A stretch of DNA of 48,504 nucleotides from an uncultured Bacilli bacterium (GTDB taxonomy: Bacteria; Bacillota_I; Bacilli_A; RF39; UBA660): the NCBI GenBank assembly GCA_944350445.1, contig CALVOW010000009.1, forward strand, positions 1-48,504, written 5' to 3'. Both the position numbers and the translations under genes were made by a program. Below the pieces are notes generated by a model. The model searched no databases, was not told where the DNA came from, and saw only the letters and a list, made by a program, of their open reading frames with translations. The number at the start of each line of letters is the position of its first letter. The stretch's first letter is position 1. Shown here in pieces: positions 26,207-34,450 of this stretch.

Positions 26207-28069
26207 TTACAAACTAATTTCAAACGGATCATTTTCAGTTCCTGATCCACCAGTTATTTTAACAGTTGAACGCAAATTAAGTGATGGGCGAACAGCATAT
26301 GAATAACTCGTTGGAGCATTGTACATTACTAAACCAGTAGGACCTACATAATGTACAACATCAGAACTAGAATTAGGAGTTATTAACCACATTTCCTGAA
26401 ATGAAATTGAATCACCATTTTGCTGACTAGCAAACATTTCTCCAAATCTCGGAAGTCCTACATAACCCGTCCAAGTATTTGTAGTTTTAGTACAATTTTT
26501 TATTGTTACAGTATTACTTGGCGTTTGACATATTGAATTTTTATAACTATCATTTCTTGTTATTTCGCCTAAATAGTATGTTCCTCGTACTAACATATTT
26601 TTATAATTTGTAGTAATTGAATTGTACCATGTATTATTTAAATAATAATTCCAATATGTGCTACTATTTCCACTACCATACATTATACTACTAGAAAAAT
26701 TCTTCGATATAACTGCATCATTTTCAGTTCTTACATAATCCATTTTATTTATTTTAGTTGTATTATTTTCAATTCCAACTATTCGATATAAATCACCATC
26801 AAAATTAACATACTCGCCACTTGTTCTTGTATTCAATAAAGTCGTATTTTCTATTGCTGATTGTTTATCGCCATTTATCATGAAAGGATTATTTTTCGTC
26901 CCAGCTCCTGAAATTATTGTGACATCAGAACGTAAAATAATGCATGGACGTACACTACGATATGTATTCGGCAAATAACTGCTTCCTCCACCACCATTTC
27001 CATTAGAAAATACAAACCAGGAACTTGAAGAAGAATAAGGATTTAATAACCACCAAAACTCATCTATATTTAAATATCCATTACTATAACTTGCATTTTG
27101 ATAACTTTTATAATATTCATAACTATTTAAAGTTCCTATTTGTGTCGTTATCATAGTTGTTTCCGGCAATTTAGTACTAATTGCCGATGTAGACGTCGCA
27201 TTAGAATTAGTTGCATTCCATCTTGAATTAGTTACAATTATATTTTGATAATTATATAAAGTATCTAAGAAATCTTCATTCAACCATTGGTACATATCCG
27301 ATTTATCATTATTACTTGTATAATAATTAACATCTTCACCATATCTAATTGCTGTTATTGCATCATCAGTTATCATTTTCATCGTGCCATCTGGATAAAT
27401 CGCCGTTATTCGCCAAAGTTTACCACTATACCAAACATAATTAAAATCTATACAATCAGATGAACCTGATATATAAGTTATTCCATCTTCTTCAACATAA
27501 GTTGGACATGAACTTGTATCATTTGAAATAACTAATTCTTTAAAATCACTTGAATTTTCAACTTGACCTAATCCTAAAACAAGTTCTGTTCCTTGTTCAA
27601 GCGTAATAGGATAATCTTTTAAACCTCCTTGAGTTCCTAAAGTAATTGTTATAGTACTATCTCCTGTATTTTCAAATGTAAAAACAATTGTTTCAGTTTT
27701 ATTCATTTCTCCTTCAACAATATCATTGGTAAAAGATGTTGTTGAGGTTACTTCAAACGTTGCTTCTCCACTTGTCATAATATAATACATTTTATAAGCT
27801 ATATCTCCATCAGCTGTTGATGATAAATTAACCGTTATTGTTTTACTTTCACCACTATTTAAAGTAAAAGTTGGATTATCATAACCTTCTATATTAGTTA
27901 TTATATCTATACTTGCTGTTTGTAATACTACAACATTATTTTGAATAACTGTAATTTGAAAATAAGCATATGATGTATAAAGACCAATTGTTAAAACGCA
28001 TACTAATACAAGTATTAAGATAAATTTTTTATTTAAATTTACTTCACTCTTTAAATCTAATCTTTTCAT
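26207..28069 (-). CDS. two-module surface protein, paralogue without GC-rich variable patches
   Basis: The 620-aa protein is a close paralogue of the gene at 13149-15068. It has a signal/anchor helix (about 14-36, ending TSYAY), a different beta-sandwich domain (about 40-195), and the same two modules. The first starts CPTYVEEDGITYISGSSDCI and continues nearly identically for 80 residues. The second contains LLNTRTSGEYVNFDG and ends NDPFEISL. At the positions of the variable patches it has its own sequence (WFVFSNGNGGGGSSYLPN and VVHYVGPTGLVMYNAPTS), but codons there are ordinary AT-rich ones. It therefore shows the same fold without the recent-diversification signature. GAGAGG precedes the ATG. 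Confidence 0.83.
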   Translation of the reverse strand: MKRLDLKSEVNLNKKFILILVLVCVLTIGLYTSYAYFQITVIQNNVVVLQTASIDIITNIEGYDNPTFTLNSGESKTITVNLSSTADGDIAYKMYYIMTSGEATFEVTSTTSFTNDIVEGEMNKTETIVFTFENTGDSTITITLGTQGGLKDYPITLEQGTELVLGLGQVENSSDFKELVISNDTSSCPTYVEEDGITYISGSSDCIDFNYVWYSGKLWRITAIYPDGTMKMITDDAITAIRYGEDVNYYTSNNDKSDMYQWLNEDFLDTLYNYQNIIVTNSRWNATNSNATSTSAISTKLPETTMITTQIGTLNSYEYYKSYQNASYSNGYLNIDEFWWLLNPYSSSSSWFVFSNGNGGGGSSYLPNTYRSVRPCIILRSDVTIISGAGTKNNPFMINGDKQSAIENTTLLNTRTSGEYVNFDGDLYRIVGIENNTTKINKMDYVRTENDAVISKNFSSSIMYGSGNSSTYWNYYLNNTWYNSITTNYKNMLVRGTYYLGEITRNDSYKNSICQTPSNTVTIKNCTKTTNTWTGYVGLPRFGEMFASQQNGDSISFQEMWLITPNSSSDVVHYVGPTGLVMYNAPTSYSYAVRPSLNLRSTVKITGGSGTENDPFEISL

Positions 28070-28090
28070 ATAAGCCTCTCTACTATAACA

Positions 28091-28119
28091 AGTATATTAT
28101 ATTTTTAAATTTTTGTAAA
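28091..28119 (-). promoter_or_regulatory. promoter of the second two-module surface protein
   Basis: TTTACA (28119-28114), 17 bp, TATACT (28096-28091) on the minus strand, close upstream of the start at 28069. Confidence 0.65.
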
Positions 28120-28147
28120 TAAAAAAAATTCAACTAACACTTGAATT
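28118..28147 (-). terminator. Rho-independent terminator of the GH73-like gene
   Basis: AAATTCAA and TTGAATTT form the stem across a 7-base loop that includes the stop codon; a T-tract follows on the minus strand. Confidence 0.72.
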
Positions 28148-28750
28148 TTTTATTTTATCTATCGTTTGATTAATAATAAAAACCCATCTAACATCTTTAT
28201 TATAAGCTTTATAAATGGCATTTGCAGTTTTCAAATCTTGATCATAAAAATTTAACTTTACATATCTAATAAAATATTTAATTGAATCATCAACACTATT
28301 AAACTTTTGATAATAACCTCCAAAACAAGCTGCTTCAGTCATATTATCTTTATTATAAAGGGCTTTGGATACATTATTACATTTTGTTACTAAAACACTA
28401 CATTTGGAATCACAATTCGTATTTTCAATAATCATACTGGCTATTAAATAAGGATCTATTTCATAAGATGCTGAATATTTAGCAATTAATTCACCTTTTC
28501 CAGCTAAGTCTTCTTTTAAATAATTATCTATTTTTTTACCAATGAGAACGGCATCTTCCCCATTATAAGATAAATTAGTATCTAAAATAACATCTAAATC
28601 ATCTATAACATTATTATTTAAATTATTTTGATTAGTTGTTTTTATTACTATATTATAATGACTTGCTAATTTATTTGTTACAGAAATTGCATTTACCCAA
28701 ATTATATTAAACAAAAAAACAAAAATAATTAAAATTAACTTCCTTTTCAT
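28130..28750 (-). CDS. secreted lysozyme-fold protein, GH73 glucosaminidase-like
   Basis: The 206-aa protein has a signal peptide (basic start, hydrophobic core to about residue 21). The C-terminal domain (about 85-200) shows the pattern of glucosaminidase/GH73-type domains: YEIDPYLIASMIIENTNC with a likely catalytic Glu, then CFGGYYQKFNSVDDSIKYFIRYV, and Y-KDVRWV near the end. It should cleave or bind peptidoglycan outside the cell. It lies upstream of the two-module surface protein and downstream of a flavodoxin-like gene, all on the minus strand. Confidence 0.68.
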   Translation of the reverse strand: MKRKLILIIFVFLFNIIWVNAISVTNKLASHYNIVIKTTNQNNLNNNVIDDLDVILDTNLSYNGEDAVLIGKKIDNYLKEDLAGKGELIAKYSASYEIDPYLIASMIIENTNCDSKCSVLVTKCNNVSKALYNKDNMTEAACFGGYYQKFNSVDDSIKYFIRYVKLNFYDQDLKTANAIYKAYNKDVRWVFIINQTIDKIKNSSVS

Positions 28751-28774
28751 ACTTCACCCCTACTACTTAATATA

Positions 28775-29194
28775 TTATTGATAGACTCGAACATGAATAT
28801 CTTTTTTGTTGATACTAACAAAATAAGATTTATCACGTCTTAAATTAAGAATCTTATCCATTTTGGTAAATTCTTCAGCATGATCTTCTTTGTTATTATT
28901 ATATAAAACATAAATAATATTATTAATATGCCCCGTTGCTTGTTCTAAAAAACGAATTACAGGAATTGGTACTTTATCAAACCAAAGAGGTGATATTAAA
29001 ATAATATTTTGATAACTTAAAAGATTTAAATTACATCTTTTTATACTTACATTTTCTCCCTTTAGTTTTTGCATAAAACTAACTTTTTCAATTGTTTCTA
29101 TTTCATAAGTTGTAGCATTATATAAATCAATAAATTTATTAACTATTTTTAAAATATCTTTATTTTTACTATAATAGACTATTAAATTGCCCAT
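28775..29194 (-). CDS. flavodoxin-like protein
   Basis: The 139-aa protein has flavodoxin-domain order: an N-terminal IVYYSKNKD phosphate-binding loop, then NIILISPLWFDKVPIPVIRFLEQ, the segment that forms the flavin 50s/60s loop region in menaquinone-dependent flavodoxins, and a final charged tail. AGGTGAT precedes the ATG, and a promoter lies 20 bases upstream. It may carry electrons or be a protoporphyrinogen-oxidase-like flavoprotein; which one cannot be told from sequence alone. Confidence 0.72.
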   Translation of the reverse strand: MGNLIVYYSKNKDILKIVNKFIDLYNATTYEIETIEKVSFMQKLKGENVSIKRCNLNLLSYQNIILISPLWFDKVPIPVIRFLEQATGHINNIIYVLYNNNKEDHAEEFTKMDKILNLRRDKSYFVSINKKDIHVRVYQ

Positions 29195-29212
29195 TTCAAA
29201 TCACCTATTACT

Positions 29213-29241
29213 ATATTACAATGAAATTTAAAAAATAACAA
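29213..29241 (-). promoter_or_regulatory. promoter of the flavodoxin gene
   Basis: TTGTTA (29241-29236), 17 bp, TAATAT (29218-29213) on the minus strand. Confidence 0.62.
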
Positions 29242-29326
29242 TCAAAATTTTAAATTTAATCTAACTTAACAATAATTATTTAACATAATTTTAAAATTTT
29301 GGTAAAAATAATTCTTAATATTTTAA

Positions 29327-29353
29327 AAAGGTGAACGAATTTCACCTTTTTTT
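29327..29353 (+). terminator. strong terminator without an obvious upstream gene
   Basis: AAAGGTGAA (29327-29335) and TTCACCTTT (29341-29349) pair perfectly, followed by TTTT. No plus-strand gene lies upstream, so it may end a small RNA or antisense transcript. Confidence 0.65.
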
Positions 29354-29359
29354 CTTCGT

Positions 29360-29392
29360 AAATCCTTATCAAATAAGGATTTTATTTTTTTG
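29360..29392 (+). terminator. second tandem terminator
   Basis: AAATCCTTAT and ATAAGGATTT pair with loop CAA, then TATTTTTTTG. It follows the first terminator by 10 bases. Confidence 0.68.
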
Positions 29393-29447
29393 ATTTTAAA
29401 CTTAAATTTCATTTTTCTTCGATTATATTATTATTAGAGGAATAAAT

Positions 29448-29537
29448 ATGAAATTATATTTAACTAAAAAAGAAAATAAACGTAATCATAATTTAATTGT
29501 TTCTATTGTAAACATTGCTAAACCTTTAATCACTTAA
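29448..29537 (+). CDS. possible small peptide gene (29 aa)
   Basis: A short frame MKLYLTKKENKRNHNLIVSI and nine more residues has AGAGGAATAAAT before its ATG. It sits in a 460-base gap between the tandem terminators and the RhuM-Fic gene. It is basic at the start and hydrophobic at the end. It may be a real small peptide or the start of a lost gene; I do not recognise it. Confidence 0.3.
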   Translation: MKLYLTKKENKRNHNLIVSIVNIAKPLIT

Positions 29538-29662
29538 ATTTTCTAATATTTTTTAGAGATATAAAACTTATTTAATTCTTCAAAAATAAGGTAAACAAGT
29601 CCAAATTTTGATTGTAAGTTTATCTATAATTTTACTTAATACATATAAAGGAGTGGTAATTA

Positions 29663-30610
29663 ATGAAAAATGAAATTATAATTTTTGAAAATCAAAATGT
29701 AAAATTAGAAGTAAATATGAAAGATGAAACTGTATGGTTAAATACTGAACAAATGGCTAAATTATCTGATAGAGAGTATAAAACTATTAGAAAACATATT
29801 AATAATGCATTAGAGGAAGAATTAGATAATTCAACTGTCGCAAAATTTGCGACAATTCAAAAAGAAGGAAATAGAGATGTTACTCGTAAAATAGAATATT
29901 ACAATCTTGATGTTATCATAAGTGTTGGTTATAGAGTAAAAAGTAAAAATGGTATCATATTTAGAAAATGGGCTAATAAAATTTTAAAAGATTATATACT
30001 TAAAGGTTATGCAATTAATCAAAAAAGATTAGAATATCTTGAAAAAACTATTAAGTTAATTGATATTGCTGGTAGAATTGATACAAAATTAAAAGGAAGT
30101 GAAGCACAAGAAATAATTAAAGTTATAAATAATTATAAGGATGCACTAAATTTACTTGATGACTATGATCATAAAAGAATATCTAAACCAAAGGGAACTA
30201 TTAATAATAGTAAGATTAATTATGAAGATTGTATGAATATAATTAATAAACTTAAATTTAATAATGATAGTGATTTGTTTGCTCTTGAAAGAGATAAAGG
30301 TTTAAAAGCAATTATTGGTAATATATTTCAATCTTTTGATGGAAAAGATCTATATCCTACAACAGAAGAAAAAGCAGCCAATTTCTTATATTTAATTATT
30401 AAAAATCATACTTTTATCGATGGTAATAAAAGAATTGCTGCAACACTATTTATATATTTCTTAGAATATTATAATTTACTTTATATTGATGAAAGACAAG
30501 TAATTGATAATAATACCCTAGTTGCAATAACACTTCTAATTGCCCAATCTAATCCCAAAGAAAAAGATATATTAATTGATCTAATAATGAATTTCTTAAA
30601 AACAAATTAA
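29663..30610 (+). CDS. RhuM-Fic/Doc fusion protein
   Basis: The 315-aa protein joins an N-terminal RhuM-type domain (about 1-115; VWLNTEQMAKLSDREYKTI, YYNLDVIISVGYRVKS, FRKWANKILKDYILKGY) to a C-terminal Fic/Doc domain with HTFIDGNKRIA at His249. Unlike the Fic-like gene at 22.7 kb, this one keeps the catalytic His and the GNKR motif. RhuM-Fic proteins are common in mobile or defence-rich regions and likely act as toxins or regulators by modifying target proteins. AAAGGAG precedes the ATG. It lies alone; no antitoxin partner is visible. Confidence 0.88.
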   Translation: MKNEIIIFENQNVKLEVNMKDETVWLNTEQMAKLSDREYKTIRKHINNALEEELDNSTVAKFATIQKEGNRDVTRKIEYYNLDVIISVGYRVKSKNGIIFRKWANKILKDYILKGYAINQKRLEYLEKTIKLIDIAGRIDTKLKGSEAQEIIKVINNYKDALNLLDDYDHKRISKPKGTINNSKINYEDCMNIINKLKFNNDSDLFALERDKGLKAIIGNIFQSFDGKDLYPTTEEKAANFLYLIIKNHTFIDGNKRIAATLFIYFLEYYNLLYIDERQVIDNNTLVAITLLIAQSNPKEKDILIDLIMNFLKTN

Positions 30611-30623
30611 AATAAATAATAAT

Positions 30624-31628
30624 TTAATTTTCTTCTAAATATTTAATAGCGTCAACCAATGTTTCTACTTGAACAATTTCAATATCATAGTCATATTTTT
30701 CTTTGGCTTCCATAGCCTCTTCATAGTTAGCAGCAGGGACAAAGAAAATATCAGCTTTATTGTCAACTGCACCCATTAATTTATAAGTGACTCCCCCTAT
30801 CTCACCAACCCTACCTTCTTGATCAATAGTTCCCGTTCCAACAATTTTTCTGCCTTTGGTTAAATCTGAATCAACTAACCGATCATAAATAGCAAGGGAT
30901 AACATAAATCCCCCACTTGGTCCTGATTCATTCCAATTAAAATATAATTCAATTTCGGGATCTACTTCAAAGTCATAAATATTAGCCATATATAAACCAA
31001 TTATTTTTTCTCCATCTAGTTCTTTTAGTTTAGCATAACAATCAATTTCTTTACCATCGCGAATTACTTTAACATTTAAATTGTCATTAACTTCTAAACC
31101 ATTTAAATATTCTTTATATTCACTATTATTATTAACCGAAATGCCATTAACACTAACTAAAGTATCTCCTATTTCAATATCGGTTTCACTTTCACTACTT
31201 ACATAAATTACTTTATAACTAGAACTTTTAATATCAATATCCCGCCCAGCTAAACGATAAGCATTTAAAATAGCATGATTATTAGCCTCTTCTAAATAAA
31301 TTCTTTCTCTTTCACTTATATCACTCATTGATTCTTCCGAGTCAATTGAAGAATTAGAAACACTTTCAAGAGTCCAAGAATCAATAACAAAACTTAACAA
31401 ATAAGTGGGAATCGTCGCATTAATTTGTTTAACATAAGCTAAATTATAGCTACCTTCTTCATTACTTTCTAAACTTATCCTGTCATTTAAATCAATAATA
31501 CCTCCACCAATATAAATATAATATGGAAGTGGAAAAGTTAAAAATACAAATATTAAAATATAAACAATTATTTCTTTATAATTCTTTTTAATAAATCCTT
31601 TTATCTTTTCATATATTTTACTAAACAT
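30624..31628 (-). CDS. ylbL: YlbL-type PDZ/Lon-like serine protease, membrane-anchored
   Basis: The 334-aa protein has an N-terminal membrane helix (about 18-38), a PDZ domain (about 125-215; GDTLVSVNGISVNN), and a Lon-like proteolytic domain with the Ser-Lys dyad at Ser238 in GPSGGFM and Lys283 in GGVTYKLMGA, 45 residues apart as in Lon. AGGTGAT precedes the ATG. In Bacillus, ylbL and ylbJ are near neighbours; here ylbJ is divergent, separated by 40 bases. It should degrade membrane or envelope proteins. Confidence 0.92.
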   Translation of the reverse strand: MFSKIYEKIKGFIKKNYKEIIVYILIFVFLTFPLPYYIYIGGGIIDLNDRISLESNEEGSYNLAYVKQINATIPTYLLSFVIDSWTLESVSNSSIDSEESMSDISERERIYLEEANNHAILNAYRLAGRDIDIKSSSYKVIYVSSESETDIEIGDTLVSVNGISVNNNSEYKEYLNGLEVNDNLNVKVIRDGKEIDCYAKLKELDGEKIIGLYMANIYDFEVDPEIELYFNWNESGPSGGFMLSLAIYDRLVDSDLTKGRKIVGTGTIDQEGRVGEIGGVTYKLMGAVDNKADIFFVPAANYEEAMEAKEKYDYDIEIVQVETLVDAIKYLEEN

Positions 31629-31667
31629 TATATCACCTAGTTAATTATAACAAAAAAAGGATTATTT

Positions 31668-32603
31668 ATGAATAAAAAACATTTTAATATCAGTATTTTT
31701 CTTATTATTTTCCTGTTTATTGAAATATTTATTAATTCAAGTAGTATTACGAAAACTATTTATCAAAGTAGTTATATTTGGTTTTATAATATCGTTCCTA
31801 GTATTTTTCCTATTTATTTATTAGTTGATTTATTAATTAATTATCAAATAATAGATGTTTTTAGTAAACTATTTAAAAAATTTATGAACAAATTCTTTTT
31901 ACTTAAAAAAGAAACTTCCTTTGTTTTTATCCTTTCAATTATAAGTGGCTTTCCTAGTAATAGTAAATATATAAAAAGTTTATTAGATAAAAATATTATT
32001 AATTTAAAAGAAGCCAATAAACTCTTAATGTTTACCCATTTTTCTAATCCTTTATTTATTATTGAAAGTATTGGCGTTACTTTTTTACAAAATAAAAAAA
32101 TTGGTATTTTAATATTATTAGTGCATTATTTTAGTAATATTATAATTGGTCTTTTAACAAGAAAATATTATGTTAGTATCGATAGTGAATTAGCAATTAA
32201 AAAGCATGAAAAAACAAGTTTTATAACTTGTTTAACGAATTCTATTTATAATACTTTAAAAATTTTATTTTTATTATATGGTATTATTACTTTTTTTATG
32301 ATAATTACAACTATTCTAAAAGAAAATTTTCCAGTTAACCCTCTTCTTAATAATTTTTTATGTGGCCTATTAGAAATGACCCAAGGAATTTATTATATTG
32401 GTAGTACTAATTTAAGTTTACCTTTAAAGGCTAGTATTATAACGTTTTTCCTATCTTTTGGGGGATTTAGTATTCATATGCAAGTATTTAGTATTTTAAA
32501 AGATTATAAATTAAAGTACTTTGACTATTTTCTAGCAAGAATTTCTCATGCTTTAATATCTAGTAGTATTATTTATCTTCTTTTACAATTAGGAAATTAC
32601 TAA
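31668..32603 (+). CDS. ylbJ: sporulation integral membrane protein YlbJ-like
   Basis: The 311-aa polytopic membrane protein matches YlbJ, a member of the nucleoside-recognition (Gate) family required for normal sporulation in Bacillus. It shows IVPSIFPIYLLVDLL near residue 45, SGFPSNSKYIKSLLDK near 95, EANKLLMFTHFSNPLFI near 120, and FGGFSIHMQVFSILK near 265. Around eight hydrophobic segments are visible. AAAAGG precedes the ATG. Its 3' end overlaps the prepilin gene on the other strand by 15 bases. Confidence 0.83.
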   Translation: MNKKHFNISIFLIIFLFIEIFINSSSITKTIYQSSYIWFYNIVPSIFPIYLLVDLLINYQIIDVFSKLFKKFMNKFFLLKKETSFVFILSIISGFPSNSKYIKSLLDKNIINLKEANKLLMFTHFSNPLFIIESIGVTFLQNKKIGILILLVHYFSNIIIGLLTRKYYVSIDSELAIKKHEKTSFITCLTNSIYNTLKILFLLYGIITFFMIITTILKENFPVNPLLNNFLCGLLEMTQGIYYIGSTNLSLPLKASIITFFLSFGGFSIHMQVFSILKDYKLKYFDYFLARISHALISSSIIYLLLQLGNY

Positions 32604-33077
32604 ATGAATTCTTATAAAATCTTCAAAATTTCGATGACTAAAAGCAATATCTAAAGAATAAATATTATTTTCTAAATCTTCTTGATAATCTACTCCTTCA
32701 AAACTAACTAAGGAGTCATCCGATCCTGGTACTAAATAGTCAACTCCCAAAAGCGTTGTATCTTCTTGAAAATTAATTCCAACTTTTGAAGATTCATCAA
32801 GGATTGTTAAAGTTTTTTCTTGATTAGATTCAGTATAGAATTTATACTCTAAATCACTTATTTTTTCCATTCTTATGACTCTATCAGTTGTATCTAAAAG
32901 AGCGTCATAAATAATTTTTGTAGTGGTATTTTTATAATCGGTAACTTCGGTTTTTAATTCTTCATAAGTGCTACGATCACGGTAGGTATAAGTTACATTA
33001 GTAATTGTTGCCATAATAATCATTACTAAAACCATTGTTAAAATTAATTCAACGGTTGTAAAACCTTGTTTATTCAT
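32589..33077 (-). CDS. type IV prepilin-like protein, second copy
   Basis: The 162-aa protein starts MNKQGFTTVELILTMVLVMI, a prepilin cleavage site (after Gly5) with Glu at +5 and a hydrophobic helix. The rest is a soluble domain of about 125 residues without Cys. It resembles ComGD/GspH-type minor pseudopilins. AGAGGTG precedes the ATG. It lies apart from the Tad cluster and from the first prepilin, and is followed by no pilus gene. Confidence 0.8.
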   Translation of the reverse strand: MNKQGFTTVELILTMVLVMIIMATITNVTYTYRDRSTYEELKTEVTDYKNTTTKIIYDALLDTTDRVIRMEKISDLEYKFYTESNQEKTLTILDESSKVGINFQEDTTLLGVDYLVPGSDDSLVSFEGVDYQEDLENNIYSLDIAFSHRNFEDFIRIHLVIS

Positions 33078-33142
33078 TTAACACCTCTATTTATTTTAAT
33101 TTTAACAAATTATAACCAGAAAATCTATATTTTTTTATTAAA

Positions 33143-34345
33143 TTATTCTTCCATTAAAAAATCAATAATATTAATCACCAAAATTCCTTCTATTTGTTTA
33201 TTCTTTACATTATCCATTGTTAATATTACTTTTTTATAATTATCATTTATAGCTAGTAATGATTTTTTTTCTCTTTCTTCGACCTTTTCATCCATAATAC
33301 TTCTTGCTACTTGATAATATATTTTTTCATTAGGTTTAATAGCAATAAAATCTATTTCAATATCATTATACTGACCTACATATACTTCATACCCTCTGCG
33401 TAATAATTCAATATAAATTAAATTTTCATAACTACTTCCACTATCATACGAAGAAATACCATTAATTATATTTTTTAAACCATTATCAATAAAATAATAT
33501 TTACCTTTTGTTTTTAATAATTGTTTCCCTTTTAATTCATACCTTGGAACTCGATAAATAATATAAGCATTTTCAAGCATTTTTAAATAAGAATCTACCG
33601 TTTCACTTGTTACTTTACTACCATTTTTTCTCATAAAATCAGCAATAGCATTAGCTGTTGTTAAATTCCCAATTACTGAGGCCATATATTTTAACAAATT
33701 ATCCAAAAAAACAACATCTTTTATATTATTTCGATTGATAACATCTTTTTTTAAAACTACTTCTTTTAAATCATTTAAATAATTAATTATTAAATCTTCA
33801 TTGTCATTCATATTCACAAGCATAGGAAGTCCACCATATTTTAAATATTTATCAAATTTTTCATATTTATCTTCATTGTTTTTAAATGGATAAACACTTA
33901 GAAATTCTTGAAAAGAAAATGGATATATTTTTATAGTAAGTACTCTTCCAGCTAATAAAGTTGTAAGTTCACTTGATAAAAGATAAGCATTTGAACCAGT
34001 TATATAAATATCTGTATTGAAATCAATTAATAAAGAATTAACAGCTTTTTCCCATTTAAAAATATTTTGAACTTCATCAAGCAATATATATATTTTATTT
34101 TTACTTTTAATATGCTCTTTTATATATTTATATAAATCTTGGTAATCTTGAATACTATACCATTTAGCACTTTCAAAATTCATATATATAATATCTTCTT
34201 CTTTAATTTTTTCTGATATCAAATAATTTTTATATTGTAATAACAAGGTGCTTTTACCACTTCTTCTTACTCCGGTTATTACTTTTATTAAATTTAAATC
34301 TTTCCCAGCAATCATTTGTTTTAAATATTTGTCACGTATCAACAT
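33143..34345 (-). CDS. AAA family ATPase with DUF4143
   Basis: The 400-aa protein has an N-terminal AAA ATPase domain with Walker A TGVRRSGKSTLLLQ near residue 25, Walker B IYILLDEVQN, and YITGSNAYLLSSELTTLLAGR. The DUF4143 region (RYELKGKQLLKTKGKYYFIDNG) follows, and then a nuclease-like C-terminal domain with VGQYNDIEIDFIAI. Such proteins are common, function unproven, and are often in mobile or toxin-like contexts. The ATG at 34345 follows GAGAGGTG. A consensus promoter with a long palindrome just upstream suggests tight regulation. Confidence 0.88.
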   Translation of the reverse strand: MLIRDKYLKQMIAGKDLNLIKVITGVRRSGKSTLLLQYKNYLISEKIKEEDIIYMNFESAKWYSIQDYQDLYKYIKEHIKSKNKIYILLDEVQNIFKWEKAVNSLLIDFNTDIYITGSNAYLLSSELTTLLAGRVLTIKIYPFSFQEFLSVYPFKNNEDKYEKFDKYLKYGGLPMLVNMNDNEDLIINYLNDLKEVVLKKDVINRNNIKDVVFLDNLLKYMASVIGNLTTANAIADFMRKNGSKVTSETVDSYLKMLENAYIIYRVPRYELKGKQLLKTKGKYYFIDNGLKNIINGISSYDSGSSYENLIYIELLRRGYEVYVGQYNDIEIDFIAIKPNEKIYYQVARSIMDEKVEEREKKSLLAINDNYKKVILTMDNVKNKQIEGILVINIIDFLMEE

Positions 34346-34366
34346 ATAAGTCACCTCTCTATTTAA

Positions 34367-34395
34367 ATTATAAACAAACTCCAAACATTTGTCAA
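34367..34395 (-). promoter_or_regulatory. consensus promoter of the AAA/DUF4143 gene
   Basis: TTGACA (34395-34390), 17 bp, TATAAT (34372-34367): both boxes are perfect. Confidence 0.92.
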
Positions 34396-34422
34396 GTTTT
34401 ACGGTTATAACCGCAAAACTTT
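34395..34422 (-). promoter_or_regulatory. 28-bp palindrome abutting the promoter, candidate operator
   Basis: CGGTTATAACCG (34402-34413) is a perfect palindrome extended by AAGTTTT / AAAACTT arms. It touches the -35 box. A half-site ACGGTTAA lies at about 34440-34447. The plus strand has a T-rich tract after it, so a terminator is the alternative. Confidence 0.6.
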
Positions 34423-34450
34423 TATTTTTTTTATTTTTTACGGTTAAACA

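Noticed and set aside
34395..34422. Palindrome as terminator of the ATP-grasp gene
   Set aside because: On the coding strand there is no T-run after it and the consensus -35 box begins there, so an operator is more likely, though a terminator cannot be fully excluded.
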